Shown: piece by piece, positions 26,392-33,623 of the stretch
Layout: the number at the start of each line of letters is the position of its first letter
Numbering within the stretch: the first letter of the stretch is position 1
Assembly: GCA_964399535.1 (NCBI GenBank)
Contig: CAYNRE010000009.1
Span: 434,001-498,000 of the forward strand
Direction: 5' to 3'
Length of the DNA: 64,000 nucleotides
Origin: CAYNRE01 sp964399535
GTDB taxonomy: Bacteria; Planctomycetota; Planctomycetia; Pirellulales; CAYNRE01
Translations under genes and position numbers: made by a program
Notes under the pieces: generated by a model
Database searches by the model: none
Told to the model about the DNA's origin: nothing
What the model saw: the letters and a program-made list of their open reading frames with translations, nothing else

Positions 26392-26408
26392 CGATCGATT
26401 CGCGATCG
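26392..26408. terminator. Hairpin between convergent DUF2804 and epmB genes
   Basis: CGATCG (26392-26397) and CGATCG (26403-26408) form a 6-bp stem with a 5-base loop in the 117-base convergent gap. There is no T-run, so a terminator role is only suggested by position. Confidence 0.25.
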
Positions 26409-26472
26409 ACCGCCGATACTACCGCCGCGCGGTGCCGCGCCCCCGGCTGTGGTCGTTTCCACCACTGCGGAT

Positions 26473-27666
26473 TCAACCAATGGGCACCTTGGCGGGCTCT
26501 CCGGCCGTTTCGCGCACGTAGCGAGGCACCGCATAGCCCGGCAGCCGCTGGCGCAGACGCTCGATCAGGTACTTCCCGCGCGACTCAGGCACCTCGAAAT
26601 GGGCGGCTCCGGCCACGCGATCGAGCTGGTGCAGGTAATAGGGCATCACCCTCAGATCGATCAGGCGTCGGGAAAGTTCGAGTAGCGCCGTTTCGTCGTC
26701 GTTGACCCCCGCCAAAAGCACCGCCTGGTTGAGCACCACGAGCCCCGCGTCGATGAGTCGGCCGAGCGCCCGGGCCACGGCCGGGTCGATTTCGGCCGGA
26801 TGATTGGCATGAACCACCACGATGCTAGTCAGGCGGGTGCCGGTGAGCCAGGCGAGCAGTTCGTCGGTCACACGCGAGGGAAGAACGATCGGCAGCCGGG
26901 TGTGAACCCGCAGGCGGCGCAGGTGCCCGATCGAGGCCAACCGCTCGACCAGTTGAGAGAGCACCCCATCGGCCAGTACCAGGGGGTCGCCGCCGCTGAG
27001 GATCAGCTCGTCGATCGTTGGGTCGGCCGCCAGATGGGCAAGGGCCGGTTCCCACTGGGCCAATCCACGCGGCGTGGTTTCGTAGGGATAGTGGCGCCGG
27101 AAACAGTAACGGCAATGGACAGCGCAGGTGCCCGTTGCTACCATCAACGCCCGTCCGGCGTACTTGTGCAGCAGCCCGGGAGCGACCTGGGCCGCCAAGT
27201 CGCCCACCGGATCGGTACCGGGCGCCCCCAGGGGCGAATCCTGAGGCGGACCCAGTTGGTCCGCGGAAAACCGATATTCGGGCGAGTGTGCCTCTGGCGA
27301 CTGAACCTCTGGCAAGGAAACGAGTTCCGCTTCAAGCGGCAGCACTTGCCGCAGCAGCGGGTCGAAGGGATTGCCCGGCTGCACCCGGCTGAGATACTCT
27401 CGGGTGACAAACAGGCCAAAGGTCTGGGCGGCCCGCTGGGCCTCGTCTGCCCAGCGGGGGGGAAGCTGAAGCAGTCGGCACAGTTCGGCGGGGTCACGGA
27501 TGGCTTGCCGCAGCGACTGTTGCCAGCGGGGCTGGTTCGGCTCCGCCGGGGCAGCACCTCCTTCGGCCAAGGTCGTCGCCCGCGGCTCGTCCGCCTGGGG
27601 AAGGAACTGGGCAACCCCCTGGAAAACGGGGCGCTGCGAAGGGGAAGTCGAACGCCATTGGGTCAC
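26473..27666 (-). CDS. epmB: EF-P beta-lysylation radical SAM aminomutase EpmB
   Basis: 397 residues. EpmB converts (S)-alpha-lysine to (R)-beta-lysine for attachment to EF-P. The radical SAM cluster motif is C181-x3-C185-x2-C188 in TGTCAVHCRYCFRRHYPY, followed by ELILSGGDPL. RVHTRLPIVLPSRVT and LHQLDRVAGAAHF match lysine 2,3-aminomutase relatives. The protein ends with GEPAKVPIG; the lysine there is the likely PLP-binding residue. It lacks the long C-terminal extension of clostridial lysine aminomutases, as expected for EpmB, although its N-terminus is longer than the enterobacterial enzyme. Divergent from efp, 176 bases apart, with epmA following efp, which makes the assignment firm. Confidence 0.93.
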   Translation of the reverse strand: MTQWRSTSPSQRPVFQGVAQFLPQADEPRATTLAEGGAAPAEPNQPRWQQSLRQAIRDPAELCRLLQLPPRWADEAQRAAQTFGLFVTREYLSRVQPGNPFDPLLRQVLPLEAELVSLPEVQSPEAHSPEYRFSADQLGPPQDSPLGAPGTDPVGDLAAQVAPGLLHKYAGRALMVATGTCAVHCRYCFRRHYPYETTPRGLAQWEPALAHLAADPTIDELILSGGDPLVLADGVLSQLVERLASIGHLRRLRVHTRLPIVLPSRVTDELLAWLTGTRLTSIVVVHANHPAEIDPAVARALGRLIDAGLVVLNQAVLLAGVNDDETALLELSRRLIDLRVMPYYLHQLDRVAGAAHFEVPESRGKYLIERLRQRLPGYAVPRYVRETAGEPAKVPIG

Positions 27667-27718
27667 GGTCTACCAGCCTTCCGCCGGCACCCGCGCGCCG
27701 GCCTTGTACGGATCACCA

Positions 27719-27746
27719 CCGAATACCACATACCGCCGAATACCAC
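27719..27746. repeat. Direct repeat in the epmB-efp divergent gap
   Basis: CCGAATACCAC occurs at 27719-27729 and again at 27736-27746, offset 17 bases. Being in a shared promoter region it could bind a regulator of both genes; this is inference. Confidence 0.4.
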
Positions 27747-27842
27747 CGCCCTACCCAGGGCAGGCCGGCCGAGCCCAGCGCTTTGGCAGGACGACGTTTA
27801 GGATAAACCACTTCACAACGTAAGCGAAACGGGGAATCGGGC

Positions 27843-28412
27843 GTGGCCACTTACAATACGAGCGATCTGAAGAAGGGCCTGAAGGTTCAAATCGACGGCG
27901 ATCCGTTCCTGATTCACGAGTGCCAGTTCGTCAAGCCCGGCAAGGGGCAAGCGCTGTACAAGCTGAAGCTGAAGAACCTGGTTCGCGGCACCACGCTCGA
28001 TCGCACGCTCAAGAGCGGCGACTCGATCGAAGCCGCCGACGTGACCGAAATCCAGGCCCAGTTTCTTTACAGCCAGCAAGAGCACTACGTGTTCATGGAC
28101 CAGGAAAGCTTCGAACAATACGAGCTGACCAAAGATCAGGTCGACGAGGCCTGGAAGTACCTGAAAGAGGGCATGGTCTGCTCGATGGTGCTGTTCAACA
28201 ACAACCCCATTTCGGTTTCGCCCCCGAACCACGTGGTGCTGAAGATCGAGTATTGCGAACCGGCCGTGCGCGGCAATACCGCCACCAATTTGACCAAGCC
28301 GGTCCGCTTGGAGACGGGCGCCGAGATCGTCTGCCCGGCCTTCGTCGAGATGGGCGAATCGATCAAGATCGATACCCGCACCGGCGAGTATCTCGAGCGG
28401 GCCAGGGAATAG
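27843..28412 (+). CDS. efp: Translation elongation factor P
   Basis: 189 residues from GTG 27843, with GGGGAA just upstream. EF-P binds between the ribosomal P and E sites and relieves stalling at polyproline. The N-terminal KOW-like domain carries the modified loop VKPGKGQA with Lys34 at its tip. The two OB-fold domains follow, ending in TRTGEYLERA, the family C-terminus. Lys34 together with adjacent epmA and epmB predicts beta-lysylation rather than rhamnosylation (Arg32) or 5-aminopentanolation. epmA begins 35 bases after the stop on the same strand. Confidence 0.97.
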   Translation: MATYNTSDLKKGLKVQIDGDPFLIHECQFVKPGKGQALYKLKLKNLVRGTTLDRTLKSGDSIEAADVTEIQAQFLYSQQEHYVFMDQESFEQYELTKDQVDEAWKYLKEGMVCSMVLFNNNPISVSPPNHVVLKIEYCEPAVRGNTATNLTKPVRLETGAEIVCPAFVEMGESIKIDTRTGEYLERARE

Positions 28413-28447
28413 GGCCCCCCACCGGCAAGCGCGCGAGGTGGACCCGC

Positions 28448-29491
28448 ATGCCCCCCTCTTCGTCTCGGTCGCTGGCGCTCCCCCTGGCCGAGGTTGAAAT
28501 CTGGCAACTGCGGGCCGATTTGTTAGCCCGCCTGCGCGCTTTTTTCGCCGAGCAGGGGTTCCTGGAAGTTGAAACTCCGCTGCTTTCAGCCGATACGGTC
28601 GTCGATCGGCATCTCGATCCGATCGCCGCGACGCTTGCCGACGATCCGCGCTATCCCGAGCGCGGTCGGCGTCTCTGGCTACAGACATCGCCCGAACTGG
28701 GCATGAAGCGGCTCTTGGCCCGCGCCAGCCGGCCCATTTATCAAATCACCCGGGCGTTTCGTAACAGCGAAGTGGGGCCGCTTCATAATCCCGAATTTAC
28801 GATCGTCGAATGGTATTGGCCGGGAGACGATCTTCGGGCGGGAATGACCCGCCTGTCTCAGCTTTGCCGGCGGTTGTTCGCGGGATCGAGACTATTCCGT
28901 TTCGACGAATCCGCCGAGAACGGTCCCAACGGCGCGGCCGGCTGCCAGTGGCTGAGCTACGCGGAAGCGTTTCAGGGTGGGGTCCAGATCGACCCGCACC
29001 GGGCCACGGCCGGCGAGCTCGCCCAGCGGGCACGGCAGCTCGGCGTAGCGGCTCCCGAAAGCCTGGCGGCCGACGACCGCGACGGCTGGCTCGATTTGCT
29101 TCTGGTCGAACGCGTGCAGCCGGAATTAGGCCGCCAGGCGCCGACCGTGCTCTACGATTTCCCGGCCAGTCAGGCCGCGCTGGCAAAGCTACACGGCGAC
29201 CCGCCCCTGGCCGCCCGCTTCGAGCTCTACGCCCAGGGAGTGGAATTGGCCAACGGCTATCACGAACTGTGCGACCCCGGCGTGCTGCGGACCCGGCAAA
29301 GCCAGGCCAACCGCTGGCGCCTGGCCGATGGCAAGCCGGCGCTCCCCGAGGAGAACCACCTGCTCCAGGCCATGGACCACGGGCTACCCGATTGCACCGG
29401 GGTGGCGTTGGGGCTCGACCGCGTGCTGATGCTGCTGGCCGGCCGCGCGAGCGTGGCCGAAGTGCTCGCGCTGCCGATCGATCGGGCTTGA
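28448..29491 (+). CDS. epmA: EF-P lysine ligase EpmA (PoxA/GenX)
   Basis: 347 residues from ATG 28448. It is a class II lysyl-tRNA-synthetase paralogue without the anticodon-binding domain, which attaches beta-lysine to EF-P Lys34. Features: FLEVETPLLS (motif 1), LQTSPELGMKRLLARASRPIYQITRAFRNSEVGPLHNPEFTIVEWY (motif 2), and ELANGYHELCDP with GVALGLDRVLML (motif 3). Length is slightly above the E. coli protein (325). It is co-directional with efp, probably one transcript. EpmC, the hydroxylase, is not in the window. Confidence 0.95.
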   Translation: MPPSSSRSLALPLAEVEIWQLRADLLARLRAFFAEQGFLEVETPLLSADTVVDRHLDPIAATLADDPRYPERGRRLWLQTSPELGMKRLLARASRPIYQITRAFRNSEVGPLHNPEFTIVEWYWPGDDLRAGMTRLSQLCRRLFAGSRLFRFDESAENGPNGAAGCQWLSYAEAFQGGVQIDPHRATAGELAQRARQLGVAAPESLAADDRDGWLDLLLVERVQPELGRQAPTVLYDFPASQAALAKLHGDPPLAARFELYAQGVELANGYHELCDPGVLRTRQSQANRWRLADGKPALPEENHLLQAMDHGLPDCTGVALGLDRVLMLLAGRASVAEVLALPIDRA

Positions 29492-29574
29492 CCTCTTGCC
29501 CGCGGATCTGGGGCGCGCTGGCTGCCGGCGGAGTTGGGCCGCCGCCCAGCGCGATTCGGGGCTGAGAGTGCGTT

Positions 29575-30039
29575 TCACCCCGCCAACTGGCCTCGGCCGG
29601 GGGGCTCGAATGCGGCGCGGTAGTGCTCGAGCTTGGGCTGGCGCTGCCCCGGGGGCCAGATCACTGCGACGACGTCGAATCGCAAAGGGTACTGGCCTAG
29701 CCGGTGCCGGCGCACAAAGGCCAGCGCCTCGCGGGCGATCCGGCGCTGCTTGAGCGGGGTTACCGCTTCGGCCGGGTGGCCGCGGTCGAGCGAAGCGCGG
29801 GTCTTCACTTCGACGAAGACCACGGTCTGGTCTTCCACCGCGACCAGGTCGAGTTCGCCGCGGGCCTGGCGCAGCCCGCGGGCCACGATCGTCAGCCCCT
29901 GGCGGCGCAGCAGGCGTTCGGCCGCAGCCTCGCCGCGCTGGCCCAGCGTGGGGCGAAAGGTTCGCCTCCACCACCGTCGCCAGGGGGCCGCCCTGACCAG
30001 GGCGGCGCGGCGCCAACTTTTCCACCGCCGAGCGTCCAT
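29575..30039 (-). CDS. yraN: YraN/UPF0102 family nuclease-fold protein
   Basis: 154 residues. The restriction-endonuclease-like core is visible: GQRGEAAAERLLRRQG (33-48), GELDLVAVED (61-70, with the catalytic-type Asp64), and VFVEVKTR (Glu77-x-Lys79). A basic, arginine/tryptophan-rich N-terminal extension of about 30 residues precedes it. The family is widespread and linked by context to DNA processing, but activity is not established here. It is the last gene of the ffh-rpsP-trmD-rplS group, 51 bases after rplS. That is a common location for yraN, often beside rnhB, which is absent here. Confidence 0.9.
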   Translation of the reverse strand: MDARRWKSWRRAALVRAAPWRRWWRRTFRPTLGQRGEAAAERLLRRQGLTIVARGLRQARGELDLVAVEDQTVVFVEVKTRASLDRGHPAEAVTPLKQRRIAREALAFVRRHRLGQYPLRFDVVAVIWPPGQRQPKLEHYRAAFEPPGRGQLAG

Positions 30040-30090
30040 AGGGTTCGCGCCGGGGCAGGCCGGAAAAAAACCGAACGAACCCAGGCCAGC

Positions 30091-30510
30091 CTACGACTGG
30101 GCAGCCGCTTTGGTCTTACCCTTGGCCGCGCCGCGCTTGCCCCCGTCGTCTTTGGCCACGTCGATACGCCGTTCGCGAAGCCGCACGGCCTTGCCCACGC
30201 GGTCGCGCAGGTAATACAGCTTGGCACGCCGCACCACGCCGCGACGCTTCACTTCGATGGCCGCGATCTTGGGCGAGTGCAGCGGAAACTTCCGCTCCAC
30301 CCCCTCGCCCTGCACGATTCGCCGCACCGTAAAGGTGGCCCGGCTGCCGCTGCCGGCGCGGGCAATGACCACGCCGTTAAAAATTTGAATCCGCTCTTTC
30401 TCGCCTTCGAGAATTCGGGTGTGCACGTCGACCGTGTCGCCGATCTCGAAGAAGGGCACCTCGGACTTGAGCGTGGATTTTTCCACGGCTTCGATCAGTT
30501 TATTCCTCAT
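30091..30510 (-). CDS. rplS: 50S ribosomal protein L19
   Basis: 139 residues from ATG 30510, with AGAAAGG upstream. The L19 core is typical: FEIGDTVDVHTRILEGEKERIQIFNGVVIAR and ERKFPLHSPKIAAIEVKRRGVVRRAKLYYLRDRVGKAVRLRE. A short Lys/Ala/Gly-rich tail extends it beyond the usual 115 residues. Its start overlaps the trmD stop by four bases (ATGA), so trmD and rplS are translationally coupled. Confidence 0.97.
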   Translation of the reverse strand: MRNKLIEAVEKSTLKSEVPFFEIGDTVDVHTRILEGEKERIQIFNGVVIARAGSGSRATFTVRRIVQGEGVERKFPLHSPKIAAIEVKRRGVVRRAKLYYLRDRVGKAVRLRERRIDVAKDDGGKRGAAKGKTKAAAQS

Positions 30511-31262
30511 GGGAAATTCCTTTCTGTCTTCGACCCATCGCCAGGCGGCGGGGCGGATGTGGGGGGCGGCGGCTGCTCGCCGGGCAACAGGTCGGCCCGG
30601 CGCTGGCGCGTCCGCATTAGGCTTTGTTCCTTCCGCCACCGGGCAATCGCCGGATGATTGCCCGAGAGCAATACCTCGGGCACGGCCAGGCCGCGATACA
30701 CGCGGGGGCGGGTGTATTGTCCGAATTCGAGCAGCCGATCCTCACCGGAAAACGAATCCTCGCGGCTGCTCTGCTGGTGGCCGAGCACTCCCGGCACCAA
30801 CCGAATCACCGCGTCGATCACCACCATCGCGGCCACCTCTCCGCCGCCAAGCACGTAGTCGCCAATCGAAATCTCGTCGGGCTCGAGCAACTCGCGGACC
30901 CGCTCGTCGAACCCCTCGTACCGACCGCAAAGCAGCACCAGCCGCGGATGGACCGATAGCTCTTCCACCACGCGCTGATTGAGCGGCCGCCCCTGGGGGG
31001 TCAGCATCACCAGGTGCCCCGGCGCGGGCCCTTGGCTTTGCACCGCTTCCACACATTCCACCACCGGCGCCACCTTGAGCACCATTCCCGGCCCCCCGCC
31101 GAACGGCCGATCGTCGACCGCCTGGTGAGGCCCCGGCGCCCAGTCGCGCATGTTGTGCAGTTGCACTTCGACCAGCCCGGCCTGGATGGCCAATTTCAGC
31201 AGGCTCTGCCCCAAATACCCGGAAAACATCTCGGGAAACAGGGTCAATACGTCGAACCGCAT
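30507..31262 (-). CDS. trmD: tRNA (guanine37-N1)-methyltransferase TrmD
   Basis: 251 residues. The SPOUT-fold knot residues are clear: DDRPFGGGPGMVLK near 50-63, LCGRYEGFDERV near 111-122, and SIGDYVLGGGE near 132-142. The C-terminal helical domain has the conserved HQQSSREDSFSG. It methylates G37 of tRNAs reading CNN codons and prevents frameshifting. The gene lies 33 bases after rpsP. In most bacteria rimM stands between rpsP and trmD; here it does not. A proline-rich C-terminal tail (PPPPTSAPPPG) is unusual. Confidence 0.97.
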   Translation of the reverse strand: MRFDVLTLFPEMFSGYLGQSLLKLAIQAGLVEVQLHNMRDWAPGPHQAVDDRPFGGGPGMVLKVAPVVECVEAVQSQGPAPGHLVMLTPQGRPLNQRVVEELSVHPRLVLLCGRYEGFDERVRELLEPDEISIGDYVLGGGEVAAMVVIDAVIRLVPGVLGHQQSSREDSFSGEDRLLEFGQYTRPRVYRGLAVPEVLLSGNHPAIARWRKEQSLMRTRQRRADLLPGEQPPPPTSAPPPGDGSKTERNFP

Positions 31263-31295
31263 GAAATGGCCCCGCCCGGCCGCGGGCTGGCCGGT

Positions 31296-31751
31296 TTACG
31301 ACTCGCTCGATTCGGCCGCCGCTTCCTCCGCCGGAGGGCTGGCAGCCTCTTGAGCCTCGGGAGCGGCCTGCGGCGGAGCTTCCGCCACCGCTGCTTCCGC
31401 GGCCGACCGACCGCGAAATACGAACACCGGCTTGGGGGCTGGCGGCACCTCGCGCGGTTCGGCAAGTTTCGCCAGCGCCGTCCGGTGAACCTCTTCGTGG
31501 GTACCGCCCGGACCATACTTCTTGATCAGCACCGAGACCTTCTCGGTCGGCAGCGCGCCCACGCTGAGCCAGTAGCCGACGCGCTCGTTGTTCAACACAC
31601 ACCGGGCATCGGTGTCGCCGACAAGCGGGTCGTAGGTGCCCAGCTCTTCAATCACCTTGCCGTCGCGGGCGGTGCGGCTGTCCATCGCACAAACCCGGTA
31701 AAAGGGACGGTTCTTGCGTCCCAGGCGTTTCAGTCGAATGCGAACTGCCAA
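31296..31751 (-). CDS. rpsP: 30S ribosomal protein S16 with long acidic C-terminal tail
   Basis: 151 residues against a usual 80-90. The first 85 are a normal S16: AVRIRLKRLGRKNRPFYRV, then ELGTYDPLV and ERVGYWLSVGALPTEKV. The remaining roughly 60 residues are Ala/Glu/Pro-rich (AAPEAQEAASPPAEEAAAE) and probably disordered. It sits between ffh (93 bases upstream) and trmD (33 bases downstream). Confidence 0.96.
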   Translation of the reverse strand: MAVRIRLKRLGRKNRPFYRVCAMDSRTARDGKVIEELGTYDPLVGDTDARCVLNNERVGYWLSVGALPTEKVSVLIKKYGPGGTHEEVHRTALAKLAEPREVPPAPKPVFVFRGRSAAEAAVAEAPPQAAPEAQEAASPPAEEAAAESSES

Positions 31752-31843
31752 GACATTGCTCCTCTGGAAAGATGGCTATCGGTGGTGGTGTTTTCTCGTT
31801 TTGCCGGCGGGGCACACGGCCCGCTAGCACCGGCAGGCACGGA

Positions 31844-33319
31844 CTAGGGGCGCTGCTCCCGCTTGCGGCGGCGAGCATCTTTCTCGCGTTGTTTTTTTAG
31901 TTGCCGGCGCTCGTCGGCGGTAAGCCGTTTGCCGGTCCCCTTTTTTTCCTTGGCGAGCCGCGAACCGGGGTTCAACAGGCCGCCGCTGGTCAGTTCCTGA
32001 ACTTTTTTCATCCGCTCGCGCATGCCCAGGCCGGCCATCTGCTTCATTACCGTGGCCATGCCGTCGAACTGTTTGACCAGGTCGTTTACTTCGTGAGGCT
32101 CGACGCCGGCCCCGGCCGCGATCCGCCGCCGCCGGCTTTGGTCGACGATCCGCGAAGGGTTGCGCCGCTCTTCGGGGGTCATCGAGTCGATAATGCCGAA
32201 CATCCGCCGCATATCGTCTTCGGCGTCGGCGTCGCCCATCATCTGGGTCAACTGCCCGGCCCCGGGAATCATGCCCAACACTTTTTGCAGCGGGCCCAAG
32301 CGGCGAATCTGCTGCATCTGCTTCTTGAAATCGTCGAGTGTAAACTGGCCGGCCCGGAGCCGGGCTTCTTGCTCGGCCAGCTCCTCTTGATCGAACTTCT
32401 GCTGGGCCTGTTCGACCAGGGTCAGCACGTCGCCCATGCCCAGGATGCGGCCGGCCATGCGGTCGGGATGAAACTCCTCGAGCGCCTCGAGGTGCTCGCC
32501 CACGCCGATGAACTTAAGCGGCACGCCGGTCACCGCTTTGACCGACAGCGCCGCCCCGCCCCGGGCGTCGCCGTCGAGCTTGGTCATGATCACGCCATCG
32601 AGCTCCAGGGCCTCGTTAAAGGCCTTGGCGCTGTTGACCGCGTCCTGTCCGGTCATGCCGTCGACGACCAGATACACCTGGTTCGGGTTCAGCCGGTTGT
32701 CGATCTGCTGCAATTCGCGCATCAGCGCGTCGTCGATGTGCAACCGGCCAGCGGTGTCGAGAATCACGACGTCGGCCGCTTTTTCGCGGGCCATCTTCAC
32801 GCCGCGCTGGCAGACGGCCACCGGGTCCGAAGCGCCCAGCTCGGAAAACACCGGCACCCCGAGCTGTTGCCCCAGCACGTGCAACTGTTCGATCGCGGCG
32901 GGGCGCTGCAGGTCGGCCGCCACCAGCAGCGGCTTGCGCCCCCGCGAGACGAGCAACTTGGCCAGCTTGCCACAGGTGGTGGTCTTGCCCGAGCCCTGCA
33001 GGCCGCAGAGCATCAGCACCGGAGGATCGCCCATCAGGTGCAGCGAATGATCGACCGGGCCCATCAGGCCCACCAGTTCGCGATGCACGAGGCCGACGAG
33101 TTGTTGGGTCGGGTTGAGCGATTTGAGCACCGCTTCGCCGGTGGCCTCGTCCTGAATCCGGCGGATGAAATCCTTCACCACGGGGAAGCTGACATCGGCC
33201 TCAAGCAGCGCTTGCTGCACCAGGCCCAGGCCTTCGCGCATGTTCGATTCCGAGAGCGTGGCCTTGCCCGCTAGCGTGCGAAAAGCCTGGCTCAAGTTGT
33301 CGCGAAGTGAATCGAACAT
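31844..33319 (-). CDS. ffh: Signal recognition particle protein Ffh
   Basis: 491 residues from ATG 33319; the frame extends 43 codons upstream without similarity. N domain, then the GTPase G1 motif GLQGSGKT (106-113), DTAGRLHIDD and TKLDGDARGG. The methionine-rich M domain follows, with GMGDVLTLVEQAQ, LGMIPG and the RNA-binding RRRRIAAGAG. The tail is strongly basic. It targets membrane and secreted proteins co-translationally together with 4.5S RNA and FtsY. First gene of the ffh-rpsP-trmD-rplS-yraN run, with a good promoter 130 bases upstream. Confidence 0.97.
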   Translation of the reverse strand: MFDSLRDNLSQAFRTLAGKATLSESNMREGLGLVQQALLEADVSFPVVKDFIRRIQDEATGEAVLKSLNPTQQLVGLVHRELVGLMGPVDHSLHLMGDPPVLMLCGLQGSGKTTTCGKLAKLLVSRGRKPLLVAADLQRPAAIEQLHVLGQQLGVPVFSELGASDPVAVCQRGVKMAREKAADVVILDTAGRLHIDDALMRELQQIDNRLNPNQVYLVVDGMTGQDAVNSAKAFNEALELDGVIMTKLDGDARGGAALSVKAVTGVPLKFIGVGEHLEALEEFHPDRMAGRILGMGDVLTLVEQAQQKFDQEELAEQEARLRAGQFTLDDFKKQMQQIRRLGPLQKVLGMIPGAGQLTQMMGDADAEDDMRRMFGIIDSMTPEERRNPSRIVDQSRRRRIAAGAGVEPHEVNDLVKQFDGMATVMKQMAGLGMRERMKKVQELTSGGLLNPGSRLAKEKKGTGKRLTADERRQLKKQREKDARRRKREQRP

Positions 33320-33623
33320 GGAACGCCGGTTGGCAGCCTCGTGAAATCCCCCCGGGGTGCACCACCACCGGTTTCGAGCGCGCAGCGCGCAAAGCGGGGC
33401 GTGGCCAGGGCTTAATTCCACCTCCTGGCCCGCGGGCGAAGCCCACATTCTAGCCGTCTGGGAAGGCGATTTGCAATCGGGGGTCGGAGCAGATTTCGGC
33501 CCCGGCCGGCCGTCGATAAACCATTGACTGTCTGAGGGTTAGCACGGACCGAGCCGCCACCGCCACCCGGCCAATACCGCAGCGACCCGGGTGGGGCCAC
33601 CCCTGACGGGCCAGGGGCCGGGC
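33320..33623. other. Intergenic region before ffh
   Basis: 304 bases between the NTPase stop and the ffh start, both on the minus strand. It holds the ffh promoter (33447-33476) and a GC-rich inverted repeat around 33590 (GGGTGG with CCACCC) that could end the NTPase transcript. No other gene seen. Confidence 0.6.
33447..33476 (-). promoter_or_regulatory. Promoter of the ffh operon
   Basis: On the minus strand TTGCAA (33476-33471), an 18-base spacer and TAGAAT (33452-33447): four of six and five of six matches to the sigma-70 consensus. Confidence 0.55.

Noticed and set aside
33320..33448. N-terminal extension of Ffh
   Set aside because: The extra 43 residues are not conserved, and the family starts at MFDSL; the ffh promoter lies in this stretch.
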